Part shown: piece by piece, positions 15,577 through 23,499 of the stretch
Layout: every line of letters starts with the position of its first letter
Numbering within the stretch: the first letter of the stretch is position 1
DNA from: Streptomyces eurythermus
GTDB taxonomy: Bacteria; Actinomycetota; Actinomycetes; Streptomycetales; Streptomycetaceae
Assembly (NCBI RefSeq): GCF_014649115.1
Contig: NZ_BMSK01000006.1
Coordinates: 1 to 39,227, forward strand
Reading direction: 5' to 3'
Length of the DNA: 39,227 bases
Program-made: the position numbers and the translations under genes
Notes under the pieces: model-generated
What the model was told of the DNA's origin: nothing
What the model saw: only the letters and a program-made list of their open reading frames with translations
Database searches by the model: none

Positions 15577-16155
15577 TCAGAGGGCGGAGACGGTGCTTTC
15601 CACGATGCCGAGCAGGGCGTCCCTGTCCTTCTGGATGCGGGCGAGCACGCGCAGTCCGTAGTACGTGCTGAGGATCTGGCGGGCGAGCGTCCCGGCGCTC
15701 CGCTCCGGGGAGATCTCGCCGGAACGCTGCCCCCGCGCGATGGTCTCGGTCAGCGCCCGCTCCACCGTGGTGAAGTGCCGGCGGACCTCCTCGCGGACCT
15801 CGTCGTCCGAATCGGCTTTCTCCACCGACGCGTTGATGGTGAAGCACCCGGAGGCCTCGGGGTCCGCCAGGTCGGTGTCGACGGCGTGGACCATCAGGTC
15901 CCGCAGCCGCTCCTTGACCGGGCCGGGCCGGTCAAGGAGCGCGGTCTGCTCGGCGGTGTGCGTCTCGTAGTAGTGGCGCAGGGCCCGCAGGTACAACTCC
16001 CGCTTGTCACCGAAGGTGTTGTACAGGCTCGACTGACCGAGGCCGGTCGAGTCGGAGAGGTTCCGGGTCGAGGTGGCCTCGTACCCCCGCCGCCAGAAGG
16101 TTTCCATGGCGGCGGTGAGGGCGTGCGTCTCGTCGAACTTCCTTGGCCTGGCCAT
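15577..16155 (-). CDS. TetR/AcrR-family repressor (paralogue of the gene at 9540-10118)
   Basis: A 192-residue TetR protein aligning without large gaps to the one at 9540-10118. It shares RPRKFDET, GYEATSTR, FGDKR and YLRALR, then RPGPVK, VRREEVRRHFTTVE-like and YYGLRVLAR segments. The HTH is ATSTRNLSDSTGLGQSSLYN. ATG at 16155 sits 6 nt after TAGAAT on the minus strand, so it is probably leaderless. Its promoter carries copy B of the shared module, so the two paralogues may regulate each other. It follows RidA and the hydrolase but has its own promoter. Confidence 0.9.
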   Translation of the reverse strand: MARPRKFDETHALTAAMETFWRRGYEATSTRNLSDSTGLGQSSLYNTFGDKRELYLRALRHYYETHTAEQTALLDRPGPVKERLRDLMVHAVDTDLADPEASGCFTINASVEKADSDDEVREEVRRHFTTVERALTETIARGQRSGEISPERSAGTLARQILSTYYGLRVLARIQKDRDALLGIVESTVSAL

Positions 16156-16161
16156 ACCCGC

Positions 16162-16197
16162 ATTCTACGTATTTTGGAGCGAGCGCACGGAAACTCG
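16162..16197 (-). promoter_or_regulatory. Shared promoter/operator module, copy B
   Basis: On the minus strand, CGAGTTTCCGTGCG, then CTCGCTCCAAAATACG and the -10 TAGAAT (16167-16162). It aligns without gaps with copy A and, with one extra base before the -10, copy C. The TTTTGGAGCG segment (plus strand) looks like a TetR half-site. Confidence 0.65.
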
Positions 16198-16205
16198 GGG
16201 CCGGA

Positions 16206-16616
16206 TCATCCGGCCACCGCGACGGCCTCGATCTCGATCAGCCAGTCGGGATCGGCGAGGGAGGCGACCTGGACGAAGGACTCGGCGAACGTGTGCGGGA
16301 CGAAGTACTCGGCCCTGAGCCGCGCGAAGGCCTCCTGGTGCCGGGCGATGTCGGTGACGAACACGGTCGCCTTGACGACCTGGTCGAGACCGGAACCGGC
16401 GTTCTTCAACACGAGGGCCAGGTTGGCCAGCGCCTGCCGGGCCTGGGCCTCGAAGTCGCCCTTGCCGACCGTCGCGCCGTTCTCGTCGATCGGTCCCTGC
16501 CCCGAGGTGAACACGAAGTCGCCGACGCGGATGCCGAGCGCGATCCCGGCGGGGGCGTACCAGTCGGGATCGGCGGTGACGCGGACGCGCTGCGGGGCAC
16601 CGGATGCGTCGGACAT
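16206..16616 (-). CDS. RidA/YjgF family deaminase
   Basis: A 136-residue RidA-type protein: GDFVFTSGQGPIDENG, ARQALANLALVLKNAGSGLD, VVKATVFVTDIARH, and a C-terminal region ending WLIEIEAVAVAG. Family members hydrolyse reactive enamines and imines to ketones and ammonia, or act as acid deaminases in pathways. ATG at 16616 follows GGAGGAG. It lies 63 nt downstream of the HSL-type hydrolase on the same strand and is probably co-transcribed. The usual RidA arginine and glutamate positions could not be fully confirmed by eye, so deaminase activity is a family expectation. Confidence 0.88.
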   Translation of the reverse strand: MSDASGAPQRVRVTADPDWYAPAGIALGIRVGDFVFTSGQGPIDENGATVGKGDFEAQARQALANLALVLKNAGSGLDQVVKATVFVTDIARHQEAFARLRAEYFVPHTFAESFVQVASLADPDWLIEIEAVAVAG

Positions 16617-16679
16617 GGGACTCCTCCTTGGAGCGAGGAAAACGGGGGAACTGACGGAAGGCGAGTCTAGGCGGATCGG

Positions 16680-17651
16680 TCAGCCGCCCAACGCCTCCTT
16701 GACCGCGAGCACTTGCTCGTCGATCGACCGCTGACCGGACTCGGTGCCGAAGGAGTCGAAGATGTGGAAGGCACCGGCCCACTGGTGGAGCGTGACGGGG
16801 ACGCCCGCCTCCAGCAGCCGCCGGCCGTAACCCAGGCCCTCGTCGCGCAGCGGGTCGTACTGGGCCGTCACGATGTGCGCGGCGGGGAGTCCGCCGAGGT
16901 CGTCGGCGCGGTTCGGCGCCGCGTACGGCGAGGTCTCCCGCCCCTCGTGCCCTTCGCCGAGGTAATGGCGCCACATCGCCTCGGACTGGGGCGTGGACCA
17001 GACGGGGGTGTCGTGGAAGCTCCGCGCGGACGGAGTGTCCATGCGGTCGTCGGTCACGGGGTAGGTGAGCAGCTGGAGGACGAGGCCGGGGCCCTTGCGG
17101 TCACGTGCCATCAGGGCGACGGAGGCGGCGAGGGCACCGCCCGCGCTGCAGCCCGCGACACCCAGGCGCGCGGGGTCGACCCCCAGCTCCTCGGTGTGGG
17201 CGTCCAGCCACCGCAGGGCCGCGTAGCAGTCCTCCGCGCCCGCGGGGAAGGGGTTCTCGGGCGCCAGCCGGTACTGGACGCTCACCACGACGACGTTCGC
17301 GCGCGAGGCGAACCACACGCACTGGTTGTGCTCGGTCTCCAGGCTGCCCATCACGAAGCCGCCGCCGTGGATCCACAGCAGGCCGCCGTGCGGACCGGCC
17401 GTCTTGGGGGTGTAGATGCGTACGGTGACGTCAGGCGCCCCCTCGGGGCCGGGGATGAGCCGCTCGGTGACCGTGAGGGCACTCGTGTCGGCCGGCTCCC
17501 ACTGGGCCTCGAGGTCCTTGAGGGTGCGGCGGGCGACTTCCGGCCGGGCGACATCGAGGTAGGGGATCTCCCCGACGAGCGGGGCCAGATCGGGGCGGAG
17601 CGTCATACGGGTGGGGGCGGGCGTGGCGTCTTTGCTGGTGGCGTCACTCAT
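16680..17651 (-). CDS. Alpha/beta hydrolase, hormone-sensitive-lipase type
   Basis: A 323-residue esterase/lipase of the HSL family. It has the oxyanion motif HGGGF at 95-99, SVQYRLAPENPFPAG, the nucleophile elbow GCSAGG (Ser169; the usual GDSAGG has Cys instead of Asp), YDPLRDEG with the likely acid residue and GAFHIFD with the likely His. ATG at 17651 is preferred over TTG at 17675 because it is preceded by AGGA at workable spacing. It is divergent from the PucR-like gene and precedes ridA. The natural ester substrate cannot be inferred. Confidence 0.9.
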   Translation of the reverse strand: MSDATSKDATPAPTRMTLRPDLAPLVGEIPYLDVARPEVARRTLKDLEAQWEPADTSALTVTERLIPGPEGAPDVTVRIYTPKTAGPHGGLLWIHGGGFVMGSLETEHNQCVWFASRANVVVVSVQYRLAPENPFPAGAEDCYAALRWLDAHTEELGVDPARLGVAGCSAGGALAASVALMARDRKGPGLVLQLLTYPVTDDRMDTPSARSFHDTPVWSTPQSEAMWRHYLGEGHEGRETSPYAAPNRADDLGGLPAAHIVTAQYDPLRDEGLGYGRRLLEAGVPVTLHQWAGAFHIFDSFGTESGQRSIDEQVLAVKEALGG

Positions 17652-17784
17652 GGGGTCATCGTGTCCTGCGGGCAAGGGAGTTCGCCGCCGACATCTGTCG
17701 CGACTTGGGGCGCCCGGACCGCCGATTGGTGTGCCGACCTGACGGAGTGTCCCGCGGGGAGGGTGCCGGCGCGGGCCCCGGATC

Positions 17785-17797
17785 TAGCCTGCGCGGG
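17785..17797 (+). promoter_or_regulatory. -10 box TAGCCT placing transcription start at the PucR-like GTG
   Basis: TAGCCT (17785-17790) ends 6 nt before GTG at 17797 and no ribosome site is present, which is the layout of a leaderless actinomycete mRNA. Confidence 0.5.
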
Positions 17798-19158
17798 TGT
17801 ACGAACTGATGCCGAACCCATCGCAGCCGTCCGCCGGGCGCTCCGCGGCGGAACCTGGCCGGAACTCGCCGCCGGCCTCCGCCACGGCCTCCGGGCAAGG
17901 CCCGCTGCCGGGTCCCTGCGCGGCTCCGGGCTCCTGCGCGGCTCCGGACCCCGCTGCCGGTCAGGGGTACGGGCTGAGGCCCTCTGCCGGTCACGGTCGT
18001 CCGGCGGGGCCGTCCGGCGGTCGGGGTTGTCCGGCGGGTTCCGTTTCCGGCCACGGGTGTCCGGCGGGTCCCGCTGCGGGTCAGTGCCATCCGCCGGAGT
18101 CGCCTGCCGGGCTTTCTGCCAGGCTTGCCGCCGGACCGTCTGGGGGGACCTCCGCCGGGCCGTCCGCAGAGCTCTCCGCCGGGCTTTCCGCCGGCCCATC
18201 TGTCGGACTCCCAGCCGGGCCGCCTGCCGGCGCCCCCGCCGGATTCCCCGTGGACGCCGTGTGGGGCCTGGCGGCCGGTCCGGCGTCCGAACGCGTCGCC
18301 GATCCCGCATGGGACCTCGCAGATCCCCCATGGGACTGGGAGGCCGGCACCGAGGTGGGTCCGGTGCCCGATGGGCCGGCCGTTCCCGGGCCGTACGACG
18401 ACCTGTGGCGGCCGGGCGGACTCGGGGACCCGGCGCTCGTCCAGGCGGTGCTGTCGTCCGCGATGCCCGAGGCCCAGCGGTCCCGCGCGCTGTACCTGCT
18501 CGGGCTTGCCCTGGCCGGCCCGATGCGGGCCGCCGCCGTGGTCGTCGCCGAACCCGCCGCCCTGCCCGATGCGTTGCGCGCCTGCGCCGCGGGCCTGCTC
18601 GCGCCGCCGACACGGGCGGGCGGTCCGGCGCCCCAGGCGGTGCTGTGGCCCACGGTCGGCGTCCTCCTGCTGCCCGCGGCCGGCGCCGCCCGGCGCCCGG
18701 CCCCGGTGCCCCGCGGCGTGGCCGTCGGCCTGGGCCCGGCGGTCGCCCCCGAGCGGCTGCCGGAGTCGTGGGCCGCGGCCCGGCGCGCCGCGCGGTTCGC
18801 GGGACTGGGCCCGACCTGGCCGCGGCTGGCGGACGCGGCGGAGCTCGGGGCCGAGGCCCTTCTGGCCGACATACCCCGGGACGCGGCGCTCGCGCACCCG
18901 GACGTGGCGGCGCTCGCCCGCCTGGAAGCCGAGCCGGACGGGGCGCAGATGCTGGCGACCCTGGAGACCGTCTGCCGCACCCGGTCGCTGCGGGAGGCGG
19001 CCAAGCTCCTGTGTCTGCACCACAGTTCCGTCGCCCACCGGGTGGCGAGGGCCGAGCGTGCCCTGGGCACGTCGCTGAGCGACCCCGCGCAGCGGCAGCG
19101 GGCCTACACGGCGCTGCTGCTGTGGCGGCTGAACGCTCCTGACAACTGGCGCAACTGA
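17797..19158 (+). CDS. PucR/CdaR-type HTH regulator with low-complexity N-terminus
   Basis: A 453-residue protein. Residues about 386-453 form a PucR-type C-terminal HTH: LATLETVCRTRSLREAAKLL, CLHHSSVAHRVARAERALG and a tail ending LLLWRL. The middle part (about 205-385) is an Ala/Leu/Pro-rich GGDEF-like or sensory region typical of this regulator group. Residues about 25-150 are a low-complexity Ser/Ala/Gly/Pro stretch (SAGPSAELSAGLSAG and similar) encoded by a repetitive tract. It is divergent from the HSL hydrolase and upstream of an MFS exporter, which may be its target. GTG at 17797 is chosen for its leaderless context; ATG at 17809 is possible. Confidence 0.78.
   Translation: MYELMPNPSQPSAGRSAAEPGRNSPPASATASGQGPLPGPCAAPGSCAAPDPAAGQGYGLRPSAGHGRPAGPSGGRGCPAGSVSGHGCPAGPAAGQCHPPESPAGLSARLAAGPSGGTSAGPSAELSAGLSAGPSVGLPAGPPAGAPAGFPVDAVWGLAAGPASERVADPAWDLADPPWDWEAGTEVGPVPDGPAVPGPYDDLWRPGGLGDPALVQAVLSSAMPEAQRSRALYLLGLALAGPMRAAAVVVAEPAALPDALRACAAGLLAPPTRAGGPAPQAVLWPTVGVLLLPAAGAARRPAPVPRGVAVGLGPAVAPERLPESWAAARRAARFAGLGPTWPRLADAAELGAEALLADIPRDAALAHPDVAALARLEAEPDGAQMLATLETVCRTRSLREAAKLLCLHHSSVAHRVARAERALGTSLSDPAQRQRAYTALLLWRLNAPDNWRN
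17872..18247 (+). repeat. Low-complexity tract inside the PucR-like gene
   Basis: Degenerate short repeats based on GTCCGGCGGG and GCCGGGC-type units encode a Ser/Ala/Gly/Pro-rich linker. The tract is in frame and has no stop codons, so it probably expanded within a coding sequence. Confidence 0.6.
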
Positions 19159-19188
19159 GCTGCCACTTCGGGAGCGTCTCATCGTTCC

Positions 19189-19225
19189 CGAGTTTTGAAG
19201 CAGTCGCTCCGTAATGTGCTAGCGT
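19189..19225 (+). promoter_or_regulatory. Shared promoter/operator module, copy C (MFS exporter at 19299)
   Basis: CGAGTTTTGAAGCAG, then TCGCTCCGTAATGTGC and the -10 TAGCGT (19220-19225). Identical positions with copies A and B include CGAGTTT, GC, CG and TCC. It lies 73 nt before the exporter's ATG, so here the transcript has a leader and a normal ribosome site. Confidence 0.62.
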
Positions 19226-19298
19226 CGCTGCCGAGGACGCCCTTCCGCTCTCGACCGGACGCAACACCGGTCCGCATCCCCGCATTTGGAGGCATTCC

Positions 19299-20528
19299 AT
19301 GCCCCTTGCCGTCTATATCCTCGGCTTGGGAATCTTCACCCAAGGCACATCGGAGTTCATGCTCTCCGGACTGCTCCCCAATCTGGCCGATGACCTGGGT
19401 GTCTCCATCCCCGATGCCGGGCTGCTGATCTCGGCGTTCGCCATAGGCATGGTCGTCGGGGCGCCGCTCCTCGCGGTCGCCACGCTCAAGTGGCCCCGCC
19501 GCACCGCCCTGGTCGCCCTGCAGGCCGCCTTCATCGCCGCGCACATCGTCGGCGCCCTCGCCCCGGGCTACGGAGTCCTGTTCGCCACGCGTGTCATCAG
19601 CGCCCTCGCCTACGCGGGCTTCTGGGGTGTCGCCGTGGCCACCGCCGTCGCCCTCGTCCCGGCGAACGCCAAGGGCAAGGCGGTCGCGGTCGTCGCCAGC
19701 GGACTCACCCTCGCCACCATCATCGGCGTTCCCGCGGGCACGGTGCTCAGCCAGTTCGCCGGCTGGCGCGCGGCCTTCTGGGGCGTGGCCCTGCTCACCC
19801 TCGTCAGCCTCGCCTGCTCGGTGTTCGCCATTCCCGGCGGGCGGGGATCCGCGGAGGAGACGCGTACCGTCCGCGCCGAACTGCGGGCGATGGCCCGGCC
19901 GCAGCTGTGGCTCTCGTACGCGGTGACGGCGTTCTCCTTCGGCGCCGTCATCGTCACCTTCAGCTACCTCGCCTCCCTGCTCACCGACGTCACCGGACTG
20001 GCCGACGGCTGGGTGCCCGTGCTGCTGGCGCTGTTCGGCGTCGGCGGCCTGCTCGGCATGGTCATCGGCGGCAGGACCGCGGAGGCGTACCCGATCCGCA
20101 CGCTCGCGCTCGGCACCGGCGTCCTCGCCGTGACGTCGGCGCTGCTCGCCGTCCTGGCGGAGAACACCGTCGTCACCGTGGTCCTGATCTTCGTCCTCGG
20201 TATGGCGGGATACGTCACCAACCCGATCCTGCAGTCCCGGGTGTTCGTCGTCGCACCCGGCGCGCCGACCCTGGTCGGCGCCACCAACACCTCGGCCTTC
20301 AACGTCGGCAACACGCTCGCGCCGGCCCTGGGCGGCATGACCATCAACGCCGGGTTCGGCTTCGCCTCGGTGGCCTGGGTCGGAGCGGCGCTCGCCGCCG
20401 CCGGTCTCCTCGGGACCCTGTGGGCGGGCCACCTCCAGTACCGCTCCCGCCCGGTCAAGGGCAGCGTGGTCGCGGGTGGCGGCAGCGGCGCGCCCCAGGG
20501 CCAGGAGCGGACCGAAACCCCCGTGTGA
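19299..20528 (+). CDS. MFS drug-efflux transporter, chloramphenicol-resistance-like
   Basis: A 409-residue DHA1-type MFS protein beginning MPLAVYILGLGIFTQGTSEF. It has about 12 hydrophobic segments, AFAIGMVVGAPLL, ATLKWPRRTALV and GWRAAFWGVALL, like the Cmx/CmlR exporters. ATG at 19299 follows TTTGGAGG. Its promoter carries the module also found before the two TetR paralogues, so it is probably repressed by one or both and may respond to the same compound as the exporter at 10249. The C-terminus is a polar Gly/Ser/Gln tail. The substrate is not known. Confidence 0.9.
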   Translation: MPLAVYILGLGIFTQGTSEFMLSGLLPNLADDLGVSIPDAGLLISAFAIGMVVGAPLLAVATLKWPRRTALVALQAAFIAAHIVGALAPGYGVLFATRVISALAYAGFWGVAVATAVALVPANAKGKAVAVVASGLTLATIIGVPAGTVLSQFAGWRAAFWGVALLTLVSLACSVFAIPGGRGSAEETRTVRAELRAMARPQLWLSYAVTAFSFGAVIVTFSYLASLLTDVTGLADGWVPVLLALFGVGGLLGMVIGGRTAEAYPIRTLALGTGVLAVTSALLAVLAENTVVTVVLIFVLGMAGYVTNPILQSRVFVVAPGAPTLVGATNTSAFNVGNTLAPALGGMTINAGFGFASVAWVGAALAAAGLLGTLWAGHLQYRSRPVKGSVVAGGGSGAPQGQERTETPV

Positions 20529-20833
20529 CCCGGTACGACGCCCCCGGATGCCGACCGCCCAAGCGCTCGGCCCTCGGTCCCCGGCCCACACGCCCGAAAC
20601 CCCGTCCGTCGCGCCCGAAGCCCCGGCCCCGGCGCCCGAAGTCCCGGCCCTCGCGCTCCCGCCCGGGAAGCCTCAGCCCTTCGGGGTCCGCGGTCCTCGG
20701 AACCCGTGGCGCCAGAAGCCCCCAGGCTCCGAAGCCCCTGTTCCTCAGGCTCCGAAGCCCCTGTCCCTTCCCCCGCCCGGTGCCCCTGGTCAGCCGAGCC
20801 GCTTGAGCTGACCGCGGGCGTACCCGAAAAGCG
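20529..20833. repeat. Pro-codon-like low-complexity intergenic tract with a 19-bp repeat
   Basis: No gene is supported. The stretch is full of CCCGAAG-, CCCCGGC- and GAAGCCCC-type words and includes an exact 19-bp direct repeat, CAGGCTCCGAAGCCCCTGT, at 20723-20741 and 20746-20764 (period 23). One frame reads as a Pro/Ala/Glu-rich peptide, PEAPAPAPEVPA, without a ribosome site. Confidence 0.55.
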
Positions 20834-20879
20834 CCGTGCCCCGGCCCGTTGCCTCCCCCGCCGACGGACCGGGGCACGG
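20834..20879. terminator. Bidirectional terminator between MFS and SDR genes
   Basis: Perfect 11-bp arms CCGTGCCCCGG (20834-20844) and CCGGGGCACGG (20869-20879) between convergent genes. Confidence 0.75.
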
Positions 20880-20905
20880 TCATGCCCGGAATCTCCCGGC
20901 GGCGG

Positions 20906-21667
20906 TCAGGCCGTGATGCCGCCGTCGATCACCAGGTCGTGGCCGAGGGCGAAGCCCGACTCCGGCGAGGCCAGGTACAGCACCGCGGCCGCACCCTCCT
21001 CCAGGGAACCGATCCGGCCGAGCGGGAACATGCCCTTGGCGCGCTCCACGCGCTCCTGAGGCGTCTCGTTCTCCAGCAGTGACATGGGAGTGTCCATCGA
21101 GGACGGGCTGAGCGTGTTCACCCTGATCCCGTCGGCGGCGTACTCACGCGCCGCGCTCCGCCCGAGCGCCGCGATCGCCGCCTTGCTCGCCCCGTAGGCG
21201 CCGGCCCCCGGGATCGTCAGATGCGCGCCGACCACGGAGCCCACGTTGACGATGACACCGCCGCCGTGGGCCCGCATGTGGCGGATCTCGTGCTTCATCG
21301 ACCGCCACGTCCCCAGCAGGTTGATCTGCAGCGTCTGCTCGAAGACGTCCTCGGCGAGCTCGGCGAGCCCGGCCGGCTCGGGCAGGTATCCGGCGTTGTT
21401 GACCGCGATGTCCAGGCCGCCGTGCCGTTCCACGACCGTCCTGACCAGCGCCTCGACATCTGCCTCCACGGCGATGTCGGCGGTCGCCCAGCTCGCCGTG
21501 CCGCCGTCCTTCTCGATCAGCTCGACCGTCTCGACCAGCCGGTCGGAGGTGCGTCCGGCGACCACCACGGTGGCACCCTCGCGGGCGAAGGCCACGGCGG
21601 TGGCGCGGCCGATCCCGGATCCGCCACCGGTGACGAGCGCCACCTTGCCGGTGAAGCGATCAGTCAT
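20906..21667 (-). CDS. Short-chain dehydrogenase/reductase
   Basis: A 253-residue classical SDR: LVTGGGSGIGRATAVA, ADIAVEADV, AVNNAGYLPEP, VNVGSVVGA (catalytic Ser), AYGASKAAIAAL (Tyr and Lys) and a C-terminal GHDLVIDGGITA. ATG at 21667 is taken as the start; ATG at 21676 is also possible. It is divergent from the cupin gene and the region between them has a long inverted repeat, so the two may be co-regulated. The substrate is unknown. A ketoreductase acting on a quinone epoxide made by the left-hand locus is conceivable but the gene is 7 kb from that locus, so this is speculation. Confidence 0.9.
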   Translation of the reverse strand: MTDRFTGKVALVTGGGSGIGRATAVAFAREGATVVVAGRTSDRLVETVELIEKDGGTASWATADIAVEADVEALVRTVVERHGGLDIAVNNAGYLPEPAGLAELAEDVFEQTLQINLLGTWRSMKHEIRHMRAHGGGVIVNVGSVVGAHLTIPGAGAYGASKAAIAALGRSAAREYAADGIRVNTLSPSSMDTPMSLLENETPQERVERAKGMFPLGRIGSLEEGAAAVLYLASPESGFALGHDLVIDGGITA

Positions 21668-21756
21668 GTCTCTCATCCCATCGTCGCTACCTGCGTGCAC
21701 GCGCACGTCGCACGCGCCGCGCACGCACCACGATGGGCGTAACCGCCGCCCGCGCC

Positions 21757-21874
21757 ATCACGTGTTCACCTGGTTTTTTTCGCGCCGGGCGGAGCCGGCG
21801 CGTGCGTACGACCGCCCTGGCGGCCGCCGGGACGGCGAGGGAAACCCGCCGCGAGACCCCGTGAACACGTGATG
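21757..21874. promoter_or_regulatory. Pair of 14-bp inverted operator-like sites between SDR and cupin genes
   Basis: CATCACGTGTTCAC (21757-21770) and its exact complement GTGAACACGTGATG (21861-21874) lie 90 bp apart; each includes CACGTG. Between them is a T7 run followed by the hairpin CGCGCCGG-GCGGA-GCCGGCGCG. The layout suggests two regulator dimers that could loop the DNA or serve the two divergent promoters. Confidence 0.6.
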
Positions 21875-21939
21875 CCCACGAAGCCCGCCGCCCTGTGGAG
21901 TTGAGGGAGCACGCGTACACCCGTGGAGAAGGGAAAACC

Positions 21940-22422
21940 TTGAGCTTCGAGGAATTCGAGGGCATCGTCCACATCCCGCCGAAAGCAGGACCGGCGCGCT
22001 GGGTGTTCGGGGACCACTACACGATCAAGGCGGACAAGGAGAACACGAACGGCTCGCTCGGCCTGATCGAGGCCATGGTGCCGCCGGGCGGCGGCCCGCC
22101 GCTCCACATCCACCACGACAGCGACGAGGCCTTCTACCTCATCGAGGGCGAGCTGGAGATCTCCAACGAGAAGCGGAAGCAGATCGTCGGGGCCGGTGCG
22201 TTCGTCTTCGTGCCCAAGGGCAAGGTCCACGCGTTCAAGAACGTCGGCGACGAGCCCTGCAAGATGCTCATCATCTTCACGCCCGCCGGCTTCGAGCGCT
22301 TCTTCACCGAGCTGGGCGTCCCCGCGGAGGAGGGCGTGCCCGCCCCCGAGGCGGCGCAGTACGCGGCCGATGTCGCGAAGGCCCAGAGCATCGTGGCCCG
22401 CTACCGGGCGGAGTACGTCTGA
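21940..22422 (+). CDS. Cupin-domain protein (quercetinase-like single cupin)
   Basis: A 160-residue single-domain cupin. Motif 1 is GGGPPLHIHHDSDEAFYLIEG with metal ligands His56, His58 and Glu63; motif 2 is GAFVFVPKGKVHAFKN with His97. This is the 3-His/1-Glu site of metal-dependent dioxygenases and isomerases. I choose TTG at 21940 (LSFEEFEGIV) behind GGAGAAGGG; GTG at 21895 would add 15 residues over the ribosome site. Family members include quercetin 2,3-dioxygenase-like proteins of mostly unknown function. It is followed by a TetR gene. A role in oxidising phenolic compounds is possible but unproven. Confidence 0.85.
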   Translation: MSFEEFEGIVHIPPKAGPARWVFGDHYTIKADKENTNGSLGLIEAMVPPGGGPPLHIHHDSDEAFYLIEGELEISNEKRKQIVGAGAFVFVPKGKVHAFKNVGDEPCKMLIIFTPAGFERFFTELGVPAEEGVPAPEAAQYAADVAKAQSIVARYRAEYV

Positions 22423-22765
22423 CGCCCTCCCGGGGAGGAACGCCGGGCGAGCGGGCACGGCGGAACCGGATGCTCATAGCGTGGTGAACGGCCGGTGGTC
22501 CGCGACAGCGAGCGCGCGGACGAAGTCGGTCAGCCGGACGGCCGTACGGGCGAGCAGGCGAGGGAGCGGGCGGACCCGGGGCCCGTAGGCCGTGGGCCAC
22601 AGCGCGGGTATGCGGTACATGCCCCGCAGCATGTGCCCCGAGCCGTGCCGGTCCGGCACATCGTGGACGATCCTGGACGCCGCCGAGTCCCGCCGGGACG
22701 GCGGCGTTCGCCGTACCCGGCCCCGCAGTATCCTGGAACCACGATTCCAGGATGGCGGGTGGGGC
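22423..22765. promoter_or_regulatory. Gap before the TetR gene, with a 24-bp palindromic operator
   Basis: No gene is supported in these 343 bases. A minus-strand frame ending at 22474 (RLLARTAVRLTDFVRAL) could be a gene remnant but I do not recognise it. The palindrome at 22730-22753 has perfect ATCCTGGAA / TTCCAGGAT ends and lies 12 nt before the TetR ATG. It shares the half-site CTGGAAC (one base different) with the palindrome before the STAND gene. Confidence 0.6.
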
Positions 22766-23365
22766 ATGCCGGACATCAAGCACTTCGACCCGGACGCGGC
22801 TCTGGACACCGCGCTGCGCCTGTTCTGGCGCCAGGGCATGGCCACGACCGGGATCCAGGACATCGTCACCGCCACCGGCCTGAACCGCTCCAGTCTGTAC
22901 GCCACCTTCGGCGGCAAGCGGGAGCTGTACCTCGCCGCGCTGAAACGCTATGTGGAACTGCGCTCCGGGCCCAAGTACCGCCGGCTGGCGGAGGACGGCC
23001 GTGGGCTGCCCGCCGTCGCCGACTTCTTCGACGGCCTGATAGCGGCCCGTTGCTCCGGCGAGCACGCCGGCTGGGGGTGCATGGCCGTCAACGCCCAGGC
23101 CGGCGCCGAGTACGGCGACTTCGAGGTGCGCGCCCTGCTCGAACGGCACCACCAGGACCTGCGGGACGCGCTGCGCGCCGCGCTCGTCGCGGCCGAGGAG
23201 CGCGGACAACTGGCCCCGGGCGTCGACCCCGGGCCCACCGCCGACGTGCTGGCCCTGCTCGCCCACGGAGTGAACCTGCGCTCCCGCGCCGGAGCCGACG
23301 CCCGCGCCCTGCGCGCGACCGTCACCTCCGCACTGGACTCGATCGGCCGGTCACCCGCCGTCTGA
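22766..23365 (+). CDS. TetR-family regulator
   Basis: A 199-residue TetR protein: DALDTALRLFWRQGM-type N-terminus, HTH MATTGIQDIVTATGLNRSSL, YATFGGKRELYLAALKRY, then a C-terminal domain with GWGCMAVNAQAG, typical of the AcrR subgroup whose ligand domain binds hydrophobic compounds. ATG at 22766 lies directly after the palindrome at 22730-22753, so autoregulation is likely. The next gene's promoter carries a related palindrome (23437-23460), so it probably controls that gene too. Confidence 0.88.
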   Translation: MPDIKHFDPDAALDTALRLFWRQGMATTGIQDIVTATGLNRSSLYATFGGKRELYLAALKRYVELRSGPKYRRLAEDGRGLPAVADFFDGLIAARCSGEHAGWGCMAVNAQAGAEYGDFEVRALLERHHQDLRDALRAALVAAEERGQLAPGVDPGPTADVLALLAHGVNLRSRAGADARALRATVTSALDSIGRSPAV

Positions 23366-23410
23366 GCCGGACGTCCGGGCGATTCGTCGACGCCAATCAA
23401 TGAACCGTGC

Positions 23411-23460
23411 TTGACAGTTGGCTTCCTCCGGCCCCTAACTTGAAACGGGCGTTCCAAGTT
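23411..23460 (+). promoter_or_regulatory. Promoter and TetR-type operator of the STAND ATPase gene
   Basis: -35 TTGACA (23411-23416) and -10 TAACTT (23436-23441) are 19 bp apart. The palindrome AACTTGAAACG-GG-CGTTCCAAGTT (23437-23460) has one mismatch per arm pair and overlaps the -10 and start region, so a bound repressor would block it. Confidence 0.68.
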
Positions 23461-23499
23461 ATTGTTCGTGGCCCAGGTGTCCCACGGGGGAGGATGGTC

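Noticed and set aside
20476..20811. Frame-shifted Pro/Ala-rich C-terminal extension of the MFS exporter
   Set aside because: The exporter ends at a clear stop codon at 20528 after its last membrane segment and polar tail; the extension is in another frame with no start signal.
21773..21800. Rho-independent terminator at the T7 run and GC hairpin
   Set aside because: The T-run precedes the hairpin on the plus strand and becomes an A-run after it on the minus strand, so it is wrong for either direction; it lies in a promoter region.
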